Counted from the stretch's first letter, positions 34,510 to 43,822 are shown. The stretch is 64,000 nucleotides of DNA from Aliiroseovarius sp. F20344 (GCF_023016155.1 NZ_JALKBG010000006.1:62001-126000), one strand, 5' to 3'. The notes: generated by a model from the letters alone, not told the origin. Translations and numbers: made by a program.

Positions 34510-36377
34510 CACACACCCTTTCGTTGTTTGCTGCGCGAGGCTTCCCAATCGACATGGGCAGTGCGTACGTTTTCATCGTCGGTGATGTGTGGTGTGCCGA
34601 CTTCCCACCAGGCGTGACCTTCGGTGGTCCAGCCCTCGTAGGGGTCCACATCCATCACGATCACATAGGTCTTTTCCGAGGCCTTGGCGCGTTTGAACGC
34701 CTCGCTGAGTTCGGCAGGGTTCGAGACCTTCTCGGCTGTTGCCCCCATCGACGAGGCATGCGCCACGAAGTCGACGCCGAAGGGTTGCGGGATCGTCGGG
34801 CAGTCTTCCAGCAGATTATTGAAGCTTTCGTTGCCGGTATTGTTCTGAAGCTTGTTGATGACCGCGAAGCCACCATTGTCCAGAACCATGACGATCATCT
34901 TCTTGTCCGACAGGACGCTGGAATAGATGTCCGAGTTGAGCATCATATACGAGCCATCGCCGCAGAAGGTGATTACGTCTTGATCGGGCTCCATCTGGGC
35001 TTGGGCGATGCGTGCGCCCCAAGCGCCCGCAATCTCGTACCCCATGCAGGAAAAGCCGAACTCGACATCGACGGTTCCAATGTCGAGCGTGCGCCAGTTG
35101 GCGGTCACCTCGGCGGGCAGTCCGCCAGCCGCTGCAACCACGCGGTCGCGCTTGTCACACAGAGCGTTCACAACGCCAATGGCCTGCGCATAGGAATTCG
35201 GTCGATTGCCGTAGGAAACGTTCTTGGTAACGTAGTCGTCCCAGCTTTTCCGCTCGGCCTGTGCAAATGCCACCCAGTCTGCAGGGGCTTTGTAACCGCT
35301 TGCAGCACCTAGTGCTGCAAGGCTGAGTTTCGCGTCACCAACGACAGGCAGAGACATATGCTTGCCTGCGTCATGCCGCGCTGCGTTGATCGAGATGAAC
35401 TGTGCATCCTTGTCAAATGCCGTCCACGATCCGGTGGTGAAGTCCTGCAGGCGGGTGCCGACGGCGACGATCACGTCTGCTTTCTCGGCAATCGCGTTGG
35501 CACTGTCCGATCCGGTGACGCCGATGGGCCCGATGTTCAGCGGATGGTTGGCCAGCATGTTGGCGCGTCCGGCGATGGTCTCGACCACGGGGATGTTGTG
35601 GGTTTCGGCAAAGGTGGTCAGTTCGTCGACAGCGCGCGAATACTGCACGCCGCCACCTGCGATGATCATGGGACGTTTGGCGTCAGCAAGGGCAGATACC
35701 GCGTCTGCGATCTCGGCCTCATCTGGGGATTGTCGCCGAATACGATGCACTTTCTTGTCAAAGAATTTGACCGGATAGTCAAAGGTCCAGCCCTGCACAT
35801 CCTGCGGAAGGCCAAGGAAGGCCGGGCCGCAATCGGCAGAATCCAGCAAGGTGGCGATTGCGGCCGGCAGCGACTGGATCACTTGGGCCGGGTGACTGAT
35901 ACGATCCCAATAGCGGCTGACGGGCTTGAACGCGTCATTCACGCCAAAAGTCGGATCGTAGAAGTTCTCCATCTGCTGCAGCACAGGGTCGGGCAGGCGG
36001 GTCAGGAACGTGTCCCCGCAAAGGAGCAGCATGGGCAGGCGGTTGGCGTGGGCCAATCCGGCGGCCGTCAGAAGGTTCGCGGTGCCCGGACCAGCGCTTG
36101 CCGTGCAGAACATGAAACGCTGGCGCAGCCATGTCTTGGCATAGCCTGCAGCCGCGAATCCCATGCTTTGTTCGTTCTGTCCGCGATACAGTGGCAGTTC
36201 ATCACGCACAGTGTTCAAGGCCTCGCCCAGACAGGTCACATTGCCATGTCCGAAGATGCCAAAGCCGCCGCCACACAGGCGCATTTCTTCTCCGTTGATT
36301 TCAATGAACTGGTTGGAAAGCCAGCGAATGATCGCCTGAGCGGTTGTCAGGCGGATGGTGTCGTCTTGCGCAGACAT
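34509..36377 (-). CDS. iolD: 3D-(3,5/4)-trihydroxycyclohexane-1,2-dione acylhydrolase
   Basis: ThDP-dependent enzyme of 622 residues. N-terminal pyrimidine-binding domain with YRGQNEQSMGFAAAGYAK, and a C-terminal ThDP-binding motif beginning FCGDGSYMMLNSDIYSS and ending with VLDNGGFAVINKLQNN. It hydrolytically opens the inosose-derived dione ring to 5-deoxy-glucuronate. I start it at the ATG at 36377; the open frame reaches 36680 but that part overlaps the divergent gene and its promoter. It leads the minus-strand iol operon, downstream of a LacI-type operator at 36455-36472. Confidence 0.93.
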   Translation of the reverse strand: MSAQDDTIRLTTAQAIIRWLSNQFIEINGEEMRLCGGGFGIFGHGNVTCLGEALNTVRDELPLYRGQNEQSMGFAAAGYAKTWLRQRFMFCTASAGPGTANLLTAAGLAHANRLPMLLLCGDTFLTRLPDPVLQQMENFYDPTFGVNDAFKPVSRYWDRISHPAQVIQSLPAAIATLLDSADCGPAFLGLPQDVQGWTFDYPVKFFDKKVHRIRRQSPDEAEIADAVSALADAKRPMIIAGGGVQYSRAVDELTTFAETHNIPVVETIAGRANMLANHPLNIGPIGVTGSDSANAIAEKADVIVAVGTRLQDFTTGSWTAFDKDAQFISINAARHDAGKHMSLPVVGDAKLSLAALGAASGYKAPADWVAFAQAERKSWDDYVTKNVSYGNRPNSYAQAIGVVNALCDKRDRVVAAAGGLPAEVTANWRTLDIGTVDVEFGFSCMGYEIAGAWGARIAQAQMEPDQDVITFCGDGSYMMLNSDIYSSVLSDKKMIVMVLDNGGFAVINKLQNNTGNESFNNLLEDCPTIPQPFGVDFVAHASSMGATAEKVSNPAELSEAFKRAKASEKTYVIVMDVDPYEGWTTEGHAWWEVGTPHITDDENVRTAHVDWEASRSKQRKGV

Positions 36378-36454
36378 GTCAGCGTGTCTCCCACGGGAAA
36401 AATCAGTGCGGTGCCGAATGCGGCTTGCGGGGTTTCGATTCTCAGGATACAGTT

Positions 36455-36472
36455 TTTGCAACCGGTTGCAAA
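36455..36472. promoter_or_regulatory. LacI-type operator 1 between iolD and the divergent dehydrogenase
   Basis: TTTGCAACCGGTTGCAAA is a perfect 18-bp palindrome of the LacI/GalR kind (central CG in CCGG). The same 18 bases recur at 40747-40764 beside the lacI-type gene. It lies in the 122-base divergent promoter region and probably controls both directions. Confidence 0.85.
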
Positions 36473-36499
36473 TTGTTTTCAAACGAAAGGGGCATCCAC

Positions 36500-37603
36500 G
36501 TGACTCAGATCGGCATTGGCATTCTTGGTGGCGGCTACATGGGTAAGGCGCATTCAGTGGCCATGGCTGCCGTCGGAGCGGTGTTTGGGACCACGTTGCG
36601 ACCGCGACTTGAGATGGTCTGTGCTTCATCCCCTGAAAGCGCCGAGCGCTATCGACAAGCCTATGGTTTTGCCCGAGCAACCGACGATTGGAGCGCGTTG
36701 GTAGAAGATGACGCGGTTGAAGCGATAGTCATTGCGACACCGCAAGAAACCCATCGGCAGATCGCCGAGGCCGCCTTTGCCTTAGGGAAGCCCGTCTTCT
36801 GTGAAAAGCCCTTGGGGGCGTCGCTGGGTGATAGTGCAGCCATGGTGGCTGCGGCTGAAAGCTCGGGCGTCACGAATATGGTTGGTTTCAACTACATTCG
36901 AACCCCTGCCAGCCAATACGCACGAGCCTTGATCGAAGCGGGTGAAATCGGAGATATCACTTGGTTTCGAGGTGAACACACCGAAGATTTCTATGCTGAT
37001 CCACAGGCTCCAGCAAGTTGGCGTACCAGTGGTATGGCCAACGGGACAATGGGCGACCTTGCGCCACATATGGTGAATGCGGCGCTTGCTCTGCTTGGTC
37101 CGATTTCCAAGGTCATGGCCGAAGTCGAAACCGTTCACATCGACAGACCGGGTGGACGCGTCACCAATGACGACCACGCGCAGATGATGTGCCGCTTTGA
37201 AAATGGTGCGATGGGTCAGATGTATTTCAGCCGCATAGCGACCGGGCGCAAGATGGGCTATGCCTACGAAATCTCCGGCACTAAGGGCGCGATCCGCTTT
37301 GATCAGGAAGATCAGAACGCACTATGGCTGTATCGGATGGACGATCCCGAACCCGAGCGTGGCTTCCGCAAGATCCTGACTGGTCCAGCCCATCCCGACT
37401 ATGCGCCTTTCTGCCAGGGACCGGGGCATGGCACCGGGTATCAGGACCAGATCATTATCGAGGCACGCGACTTTCTGTGTGCCATCGAAACCGGTGCGGA
37501 TGTGTGGCCCACATTCCGCGACGGGCATGAAGTGAACCGGGTGATTGCGGCGGGGCTAGCCTCGTCTGACGATCAAACCTGGAAAGATATCAACGACTTC
37601 TGA
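36500..37603 (+). CDS. Gfo/Idh/MocA family dehydrogenase of the inositol cluster
   Basis: Protein of 367 residues starting at GTG 36500, with GAAAGGGG upstream; the frame extends to 36344 but would overlap iolD. N-terminal site GIGILGGGYMGKAHSVAM, catalytic region CEKPLGASLGD, and RTSGMANGTMGDLAPHMV in the substrate domain. Probably oxidises an inositol isomer or related sugar acid; it is clearly distinct from the IolG-like protein of the other operon. First gene of a three-gene plus-strand unit under the shared LacI-type operator. Confidence 0.85.
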   Translation: MTQIGIGILGGGYMGKAHSVAMAAVGAVFGTTLRPRLEMVCASSPESAERYRQAYGFARATDDWSALVEDDAVEAIVIATPQETHRQIAEAAFALGKPVFCEKPLGASLGDSAAMVAAAESSGVTNMVGFNYIRTPASQYARALIEAGEIGDITWFRGEHTEDFYADPQAPASWRTSGMANGTMGDLAPHMVNAALALLGPISKVMAEVETVHIDRPGGRVTNDDHAQMMCRFENGAMGQMYFSRIATGRKMGYAYEISGTKGAIRFDQEDQNALWLYRMDDPEPERGFRKILTGPAHPDYAPFCQGPGHGTGYQDQIIIEARDFLCAIETGADVWPTFRDGHEVNRVIAAGLASSDDQTWKDINDF

Positions 37604-37622
37604 GCATCGGAGACACTAAAAG

Positions 37623-38516
37623 ATGAGCATCAGAATTGGCAACGCACCCTGTTCCTGGGGTGTTGAATTTGCGGATGATCCGCGCAACCCGACATGGCGA
37701 TCCGTCCTGAAAGACTGCGCCGAGGCAGGCTATAAGGGTATCGAATTGGGTCCTGTTGGGTTTATGCCAGAAGACCCCGCCGAGCTGGGTGAGGCTTTGG
37801 CCGAACACGATCTGGAACTGATCGGCGGCGTTGTGTTTCGCGCCTATCACGACCCCTCGGCGTGGGACGATGTTCTGGACGCCACGCACCGCACAGCGCG
37901 TGCATTGAAGGCACATGGCGCGCAGCATCTTGTGCTTATCGATTCGATCTCGCCCCGTCGCGCGCCGACCGCTGGCCGGGCTGGCGAAGCCGAACAAATG
38001 GACAAGGCCGAGTGGGTGGCCTATCGCGACCGGATCGCCGAAAGCGCCCGTATTGGCACTGAAGAATATGGCCTGACCGTTGGCATCCATGCCCACGCGG
38101 CGGGTTTTATGGACTTTGAGCCAGAGCTTGAACGGTTGCTCAACGAGGTGGACGAAAGCCTTCTGAAAATCTGTTTTGACACGGGTCACCACTCCTATGC
38201 CGGGTTTGATCCCGTGGCGTTTATGAAGCGCCATGTCGGACGGATTTCCTATATGCATTTCAAGGATATCGATCCGAAGGTGAAAGCCGACGTGATCGAA
38301 AACCGCACCGGGTTCTATGACGCCTGCGGGCAGGGGATCTTCTGCAATCTGGGCGAGGGCGATGTCGACTTCCCGGCTGTTCGCCAAGTGCTATTGGATG
38401 CAGGGTTTGAGGGCTGGTGCACTGTCGAACAAGACTGCGATCCGACGCTTGATCCGGATCCGGTGGGCGATGCCCGCAAGAACCGCGAATATCTGGAATC
38501 CATCGGCTTCAAGTAA
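37623..38516 (+). CDS. iolE: IolE-like myo-inosose dehydratase/TIM-barrel isomerase
   Basis: Protein of 297 residues, AP-endonuclease 2 (xylose isomerase-like) TIM barrel. Metal-site elements include the glutamate in YKGIELGPVG, IHAHAAGFMD, CFDTGHHSY, MHFKDID and GWCTVEQD. The late GEGDVDFPAV matches the IolE pattern. In the pathway IolE dehydrates 2-keto-myo-inositol. It is the only IolE candidate in the cluster; IolI- or IolH-type isomerase activity is the alternative. Located 19 bases after the dehydrogenase. Confidence 0.8.
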   Translation: MSIRIGNAPCSWGVEFADDPRNPTWRSVLKDCAEAGYKGIELGPVGFMPEDPAELGEALAEHDLELIGGVVFRAYHDPSAWDDVLDATHRTARALKAHGAQHLVLIDSISPRRAPTAGRAGEAEQMDKAEWVAYRDRIAESARIGTEEYGLTVGIHAHAAGFMDFEPELERLLNEVDESLLKICFDTGHHSYAGFDPVAFMKRHVGRISYMHFKDIDPKVKADVIENRTGFYDACGQGIFCNLGEGDVDFPAVRQVLLDAGFEGWCTVEQDCDPTLDPDPVGDARKNREYLESIGFK

Positions 38517-38528
38517 GGAGGTACCATC

Positions 38529-39662
38529 ATGACGAAATTGAAATGGGGCATGATCGGTGGCGGCGAAGGCAGCCAGATTGGCCCGGCGCATCGCCTTGGC
38601 GCCCTCGCGGATGGCCGTTTTGAATTCACCGCAGGCGCTTTGGATCACCGCCCGGATGTAGGCCGCGAATATGCGCAGCGTTTGGGCGTTGCAGCGGACC
38701 GTGCCTATGGCAATTGGGAAGAGATGCTGGCAGGCGAAAAAGATCGCGATGATCGGATCGATCTGGTCACTGTTGCCACGCCGAACGCGACGCATTTCGA
38801 GATCACTAAGAGCTTTCTGGAAGCTGGCTTTAACGTGCTGTGTGAAAAACCGATGACTATGACGGTCGAAGAAGGTGAGGAGATCGTCAAAGTGGCCGCG
38901 AATTCTGGGAAGATCTGTGCCGTAAACTATTGCTATTCAGCCTACCCGATGGTGCGGCAGGCGCGTGCAATGGTACGCGCTGGTGAGGTCGGCAAGATCC
39001 GTCTGGTCGTCACCAGCTTCAGCCATGGGCATCACGGCGATGCAACGGACGCGGACAACCCGCGTGTCCGTTGGCGCTATGAGCCTGAAATGGCTGGGGT
39101 TTCTGGGCAATTTGCCGATTGCGGCATTCATGCACTGCATATGGCGAGCTTCATTTGTGATGACGAGGTTCAGCGCCTCTCGGCCGACTTTGCTTCGACA
39201 ATCCCGTCACGGGTTCTGGAAGATGACGCTATGGTCAATTTCCGCATGGAAGGCGGCACCGTTGGGCGGCTCTGGACGTCGTCGGTGGCCATTGGCCGAC
39301 AGCACGGGTTTGACATTCAGGTGTTTGGCGAGACGGGCGGTCTGCGCTGGGCGTCCGAGCAACCCAACCAGCTGGTCTATACCCCGATTGGTGGCCGCAC
39401 CCAGATCATCGAGAAGGGCGAAAGCGGTCTGCATGAGGACGCGCAGCGCCTAAGCAGGGTCGCCATTGCCCATCCCGAGGGCTTCCCGCTGGCTGTCGCC
39501 AACATCTATTGCGATCTGGCCGATGCCATTTCCGGCGCAGATCGCGACGGGTTGCCCAATGCGGCTGATGGTGTTCGGTCTATGGCCGCCGTCCACACGG
39601 CTGTGGCGTCGGCCAAGGATGGTGGTGCCTGGATGGATGCCCGTCCGCCGATATTCCGATAA
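38529..39662 (+). CDS. Third Gfo/Idh/MocA family dehydrogenase of the inositol cluster
   Basis: Protein of 377 residues. N-terminal GMIGGGEGSQIGPAHRLGAL shows a variant dinucleotide loop (GGGEGS) typical of a subgroup often linked to inositol or sugar acid clusters; CEKPMTMTVEEGE carries the catalytic lysine, and SGQFADCGIHALHMA the substrate-site Asp and His. A ribosome site AAGGAGG precedes the ATG. It lies 12 bases after iolE. Likely oxidises another inositol stereoisomer (scyllo or D-chiro) or an intermediate. Confidence 0.85.
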   Translation: MTKLKWGMIGGGEGSQIGPAHRLGALADGRFEFTAGALDHRPDVGREYAQRLGVAADRAYGNWEEMLAGEKDRDDRIDLVTVATPNATHFEITKSFLEAGFNVLCEKPMTMTVEEGEEIVKVAANSGKICAVNYCYSAYPMVRQARAMVRAGEVGKIRLVVTSFSHGHHGDATDADNPRVRWRYEPEMAGVSGQFADCGIHALHMASFICDDEVQRLSADFASTIPSRVLEDDAMVNFRMEGGTVGRLWTSSVAIGRQHGFDIQVFGETGGLRWASEQPNQLVYTPIGGRTQIIEKGESGLHEDAQRLSRVAIAHPEGFPLAVANIYCDLADAISGADRDGLPNAADGVRSMAAVHTAVASAKDGGAWMDARPPIFR

Positions 39663-39664
39663 GT

Positions 39665-40663
39665 CTACGGCGCGGGGCGCAATGTGCCCCGCTCGACCAC
39701 CGAGCAGGGGAAGATCCGGGCTTCGGGATAGCGGTCCGGTTCATCCAGCATCGCAACCATCAGCTCGATAGACGAGGTCACGATCTGCCGAATGGGCTGG
39801 TGGATTGTGGTCAGGTCGATGTTTTCCCATCGCGCCATTTCCATATCGTTCAGGCCGATAATGCCAATGTCCTCGGGGACGCGTAGATCGCTGTCTTCGA
39901 TGGCGGACAGGGCGCCGATCGACAAAACGTCATCGCCACAGAAATAGGCTTGAGCGGGATTGGATTCTATCAACCTCAGCATCTCTTTCCGTCCCGCTTC
40001 GAACGAGTACGCTTCTGCGAAAGAATGGGTGGCCTGAATGTCCGGATGCCTGGTCATTTCTGACTTGAATCCGGCAAATCGGTCCTGTGTCGATGTCGCA
40101 TCTTCAGGACCACCCATAAATCCCACATGAGTATATCCACGTGCGGTCAAAGCCTGCGCGGCCATGCGTCCACATTCCACGTTATCGATGCCGACCACAT
40201 GGACCTGTGGTGCAGACGAGGAACGGCCAAAGCTGTGTACAACTGGAACGCCGGCATCGCGGAAGGCTTTGGCAAATCCGGGTGGCAATGTGGAAGAAGC
40301 GACAACAACGCCATCAACAGAATACTGGCGCATCATCTGTACCGAGGTTTCGGGATCCGTTTCGTCGGACAGGTTGACCAGAAGGGGGCGCAAGCCCCGA
40401 TCCTGAAGCCCGCGTGTGAACAGGTCGAACACTTCAAGGAAGATGGGGTTGTGGAAGTTGTTCGAGACAAGACCAATAAGCTTGGTGCGTCCCGTGGTCA
40501 GAGAAGAGGCGAGAGCATTAGGGCTGTACCCAAGTTCACGCGCGGCCTTCTCGACCTTGCGCCGCATTTTGTCGGATACCGAGGCGCCATCAGTAAAAGT
40601 GCGCGATACGGCAGAGCGGGACACTCCTGCGCGTTCTGCAACCTCTTTCAACGTAACGGCCAT
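39665..40663 (-). CDS. LacI family transcriptional regulator of the inositol cluster
   Basis: Regulator of 332 residues. N-terminal LacI helix-turn-helix TLKEVAERAGVSRSAVSRTF with hinge helix SPNALASSLTTGRTK, followed by a periplasmic-binding-like effector domain. It is convergent with the preceding dehydrogenase gene (two-base gap) and divergent from the ABC transporter. Palindrome TTTGCAACCGGTTGCAAA next to its start and in the iolD promoter region defines its probable regulon: both iol units and the transporter. Confidence 0.9.
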   Translation of the reverse strand: MAVTLKEVAERAGVSRSAVSRTFTDGASVSDKMRRKVEKAARELGYSPNALASSLTTGRTKLIGLVSNNFHNPIFLEVFDLFTRGLQDRGLRPLLVNLSDETDPETSVQMMRQYSVDGVVVASSTLPPGFAKAFRDAGVPVVHSFGRSSSAPQVHVVGIDNVECGRMAAQALTARGYTHVGFMGGPEDATSTQDRFAGFKSEMTRHPDIQATHSFAEAYSFEAGRKEMLRLIESNPAQAYFCGDDVLSIGALSAIEDSDLRVPEDIGIIGLNDMEMARWENIDLTTIHQPIRQIVTSSIELMVAMLDEPDRYPEARIFPCSVVERGTLRPAP

Positions 40664-40743
40664 ACTTTGTTTGCCTTCTTAACTTGCCTCTGCGATCCTT
40701 TTAGCGGGTTTCGGTAGTCTCTGCAGTAGGAAATACACTTCAC

Positions 40744-40767
40744 CATTTTGCAACCGGTTGCAAAATG
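40744..40767. promoter_or_regulatory. LacI-type operator 2 between the regulator and the ABC transporter
   Basis: A perfect 24-bp palindrome whose central 18 bases (40747-40764) are TTTGCAACCGGTTGCAAA, identical to operator 1. It sits between the divergent lacI-type gene and the binding-protein gene, 85 bases before the latter's start. Confidence 0.87.
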
Positions 40768-40851
40768 AAGCTGGATGTGTTTTACTTTGAGTCGGAGAGG
40801 CGGAGAAGACCGCTCTCGCACCGTGAAAAAGGTGAATTTTGGGAGGAAATC

Positions 40852-41802
40852 ATGACTTCACTTACGAAGAAACTCGCGCTTGCGGCCGCCGTGGTTGCAG
40901 CGCCGCTGATGGCGGCGACCACTGCCTCGGCTGAGGGCGAGAAATACATTCTTGTCAGCCACGCACCTGACAGCGACAGCTGGTGGAACACCATCAAGAA
41001 CGGCATTGCGCTTGCTGGCGACCAGATGGGTGTCGAGGTTGAATACCGTAACCCGCCGACTGGTGACTTGGCTGATATGGCTCGCATCATCGAACAGGCT
41101 GCAGCTTCTGGCCCGAACGGCATCATCACGACACTGTCTGACTATGATGTTCTGTCCGGTCCCATCAAGGCTGCTGTTGATAGTGGTGTTGACGTAATCA
41201 TTATGAACTCGGGTACACCAGATCAGGCACGTGAAGTTGGTGCTCTGATGTATGTCGGCCAGCCGGAATATGATGCAGGTTATGCCGCCGGTCTGCGCGC
41301 CAAGGGTGACGGGGTCGGTTCGTTCCTGTGTGTGAACCACTATATCTCTTCTCCTTCTTCGACCGAGCGCTGCCAGGGCTTCGCAGACGGTCTGGGCATC
41401 GAACTGGGCAATCAGATGATCGACTCCGGCCAAGACCCGTCAGAGATCAAGAACCGCGTGCTGGCCTATCTGTCGGCCAATCCGGACACGAATGCTGTTC
41501 TGACCCTTGGACCGACTAGTGCGGATCCAACGCTGTTGGCGCTGGAAGAGAATGGTATGGCCGGTGACATCTACTTCGGCACCTTCGACCTCGGCGAAGA
41601 AATCGTCAAAGGTATCAAATCCGGTGTGATCAATTGGGGCATTGACCAGCAACCTTTCTTGCAGGCCTACCTGCCGGTTGTGGTTCTGACCAACTTCCAC
41701 CGTTACGGCGTATTGCCGGGCAACAACATCAACTCAGGCCCCGGCTTCGTGACAGCGGACGGTCTGGAAAAAGTTGAGATGTTCGCAGGCGAATACCGCT
41801 GA
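40852..41802 (+). CDS. Sugar/inositol ABC transporter periplasmic binding protein
   Basis: Protein of 316 residues from the ATG at 40852, with GGGAGGAAA upstream; the frame extends to 40765 but without a signal. A Sec signal (MTSLTKKLALAAAV..., cleavage after ASA) is followed by a type I periplasmic-binding fold of the ribose/RbsB class: DSDSWWNTIKNGIALAGDQM and the second-domain SGVINWGIDQQPFLQAYL. In context its ligand is most likely myo-inositol or another cyclitol; the Caulobacter inositol system is of the same type. First gene of the transporter operon. Confidence 0.88.
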   Translation: MTSLTKKLALAAAVVAAPLMAATTASAEGEKYILVSHAPDSDSWWNTIKNGIALAGDQMGVEVEYRNPPTGDLADMARIIEQAAASGPNGIITTLSDYDVLSGPIKAAVDSGVDVIIMNSGTPDQAREVGALMYVGQPEYDAGYAAGLRAKGDGVGSFLCVNHYISSPSSTERCQGFADGLGIELGNQMIDSGQDPSEIKNRVLAYLSANPDTNAVLTLGPTSADPTLLALEENGMAGDIYFGTFDLGEEIVKGIKSGVINWGIDQQPFLQAYLPVVVLTNFHRYGVLPGNNINSGPGFVTADGLEKVEMFAGEYR

Positions 41803-41813
41803 TATTCTCCCAA

Positions 41814-41843
41814 AGGGCGGCCGGAGTAATTTGGCCGCCCTTA
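41814..41843 (+). terminator. Intercistronic hairpin after the binding-protein gene
   Basis: Ten-bp perfect stem AAGGGCGGCC / GGCCGCCCTT without a following U-tract. It lies between the binding-protein stop and the permease start and probably stabilises the upstream message so that binding protein exceeds permease. Confidence 0.6.
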
Positions 41844-41875
41844 TTCCATCCTGACTAAGGACACAGAGGCACACC

Positions 41876-42997
41876 ATGTCCAATGCACCCACCAAATCCG
41901 CGGTTGACGAAAGGATCAAATCACGATCCCGCTTCCGCGAAGCGATGATCCGCCCAGAACTGGGCGGGATTGTCGGCACCGTAGCCGTCTTTACCTTCTT
42001 CCTGCTGTTTGCCTTCGATAGTGGCATGTTCAACAGCCAAGGGATCATGAACTGGTCCACTGTTTCAGCTCAGTTTATGATCATCGCCGTTGGCGCCTGT
42101 CTTCTGATGATTGCAGGCGAATTTGACCTCTCGGTTGGCTCGATGATCGGGTTTGCGGGCATGTTAATCGCCATTTTCAGTGTGACACTCGGCTGGCCGG
42201 TCTGGATGGCGATCCTATTAACTTTCGCAATGTGTATCGCGATCGGGGCACTGAACGGATACATCGTGATCCGTACAGGCCTGCCAAGCTTCATTGTTAC
42301 ATTGGCTTTCCTCTTCATCCTGCGTGGTTTTGCTATCTTCCTTCCTCAGGTGATCGAGCGCAAAACCATCATTGGTGGGATCAAGGATGTTGCTGAAGGT
42401 GACTGGCTTGCGCCGATCTTTGGTGGAAAGATTCTGACAGGTCTGTTCCAGTGGATGGGTGACGCAGGCATCATCGCTGTGTTCGAACGCGGCAGCCGTA
42501 AAGGCCAACCTGTTGTTGACGGCATTCCCATGCTGATCATTTGGGCCATCATTCTGGTCATCTTTGGTCACGTCCTGCTGACCAAGACTAAATTCGGCAA
42601 CTGGATCTTTGCCGCAGGCGGCGACGCCGAAGCCGCCCGCAACTCGGGTGTGCCGGTCAACAAGGTCAAGGTTCTTATGTTCATGTTCACCGCATTCTGC
42701 GCAACCGTCTTCGCCGTCTGTCAGGTGATGGAGTTCGGATCGGCCGGTGCTGATCGCGGGCTTCTCAAAGAATTTGAGGCGATCATCGCTGTGGTCATCG
42801 GTGGTGCTTTGCTGACAGGAGGCTATGGATCCGTCCTTGGTGCTGCCCTCGGTGCGCTGATTTTCGGCGTCGTCCAGCAGGGTTTGTTCTTTGCGGGTGT
42901 CGAAAGCAGTTTGTTCCGCGTGTTCCTTGGGTTGATCCTGTTGGGCGCCGTGATCCTGAACACCTATATCCGTCGCATCATTACAGGGGAGCGTTGA
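41876..42997 (+). CDS. Sugar ABC transporter permease (FrcC/RbsC-like)
   Basis: Membrane protein of 373 residues with eight to ten hydrophobic segments. The family-specific region GACLLMIAGEFDLSVGSMIGF and the late EFEAIIAVVIGGALLTGGYG identify the ribose/fructose/inositol-type permease. It ends one base before the ATPase start. The N-terminus is hydrophilic for about 35 residues. Confidence 0.9.
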   Translation: MSNAPTKSAVDERIKSRSRFREAMIRPELGGIVGTVAVFTFFLLFAFDSGMFNSQGIMNWSTVSAQFMIIAVGACLLMIAGEFDLSVGSMIGFAGMLIAIFSVTLGWPVWMAILLTFAMCIAIGALNGYIVIRTGLPSFIVTLAFLFILRGFAIFLPQVIERKTIIGGIKDVAEGDWLAPIFGGKILTGLFQWMGDAGIIAVFERGSRKGQPVVDGIPMLIIWAIILVIFGHVLLTKTKFGNWIFAAGGDAEAARNSGVPVNKVKVLMFMFTAFCATVFAVCQVMEFGSAGADRGLLKEFEAIIAVVIGGALLTGGYGSVLGAALGALIFGVVQQGLFFAGVESSLFRVFLGLILLGAVILNTYIRRIITGER

Positions 42998-42998
42998 T

Positions 42999-43787
42999 AT
43001 GAATCCGGAAAAAGCTCCAATCATCCAAATGAAGAACATCGAGAAGCATTTCGGTAGCGTTATCGCGCTGGCAGGAGTCTCGCTCGAGGTTTTTCCCGGG
43101 GAATGCCACTGCCTTCTTGGCGACAATGGTGCCGGTAAATCGACCTTCATCAAAACCATGTCCGGCGTGCATCAGCCGACTCACGGTGAGATCTTCTTCG
43201 AGGGCAAGCCGATGAGTTTTGGTGACCCGCGTGATGCGATTTCAGCAGGGATTGCGACGGTGCACCAGCACCTCGCGATGATCCCGTTGATGTCGGTCAG
43301 CCGCAACTTCTTCATGGGCAACGAGCCGGTGAAGAAGGTCGGGCCGCTCAACTTCTTCGATCATGACTATGCTAATCAGGCCACCATGGATGAGATGCGC
43401 AAGATGGGCATCAATCTGCGTGGTCCTGATCAGGCCGTGGGCACCTTGTCGGGGGGCGAACGTCAGACGGTCGCGATTGCGCGCGCTGTGCATTTCGGTG
43501 CCAAGGTGCTGATCCTGGACGAGCCAACCTCGGCCTTGGGTGTCCGTCAGACAGCAAATGTGCTGGCCACGATCGACAAGGTCCGCAAACAAGGAATCGC
43601 GGTGGTTTTCATCACCCACAACGTGCGCCACGCGCTGGCGGTCGGGGACCGGTTCACCGTGCTCAACCGTGGCCAGACTTTGGGAACGGCCCAACGTGGA
43701 CAGATTACGCCTGAAGAGCTGCAGGATCTGATGGCCGGCGGTCAGGAACTTGTTGCCCTAGAAGGGAGCCTCGGCGGTACCGTGTAG
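42999..43787 (+). CDS. Sugar ABC transporter ATP-binding protein, single-domain (FrcA-like)
   Basis: ATPase of 262 residues with Walker A GDNGAGKST, signature LSGGERQTVAIARAV and Walker B VLILDEPTSALG. It has only one nucleotide-binding domain, as in the FrcBCA fructose system, in contrast to the fused double-domain RbsA/IatA proteins. A strong terminator follows, so it closes the transporter operon. Confidence 0.9.
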   Translation: MNPEKAPIIQMKNIEKHFGSVIALAGVSLEVFPGECHCLLGDNGAGKSTFIKTMSGVHQPTHGEIFFEGKPMSFGDPRDAISAGIATVHQHLAMIPLMSVSRNFFMGNEPVKKVGPLNFFDHDYANQATMDEMRKMGINLRGPDQAVGTLSGGERQTVAIARAVHFGAKVLILDEPTSALGVRQTANVLATIDKVRKQGIAVVFITHNVRHALAVGDRFTVLNRGQTLGTAQRGQITPEELQDLMAGGQELVALEGSLGGTV

Positions 43788-43822
43788 GGGCTGTTGGCCC
43801 CTACGCTTGACACAAAGCAACG

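Noticed and set aside
35358-36503. Long open frame of 381 codons on the plus strand
   Set aside because: It is fully antisense to iolD, has no recognisable domain or ribosome site, and iolD is certain. The same holds for antisense frames at 22258-23121 and 55682-56701.
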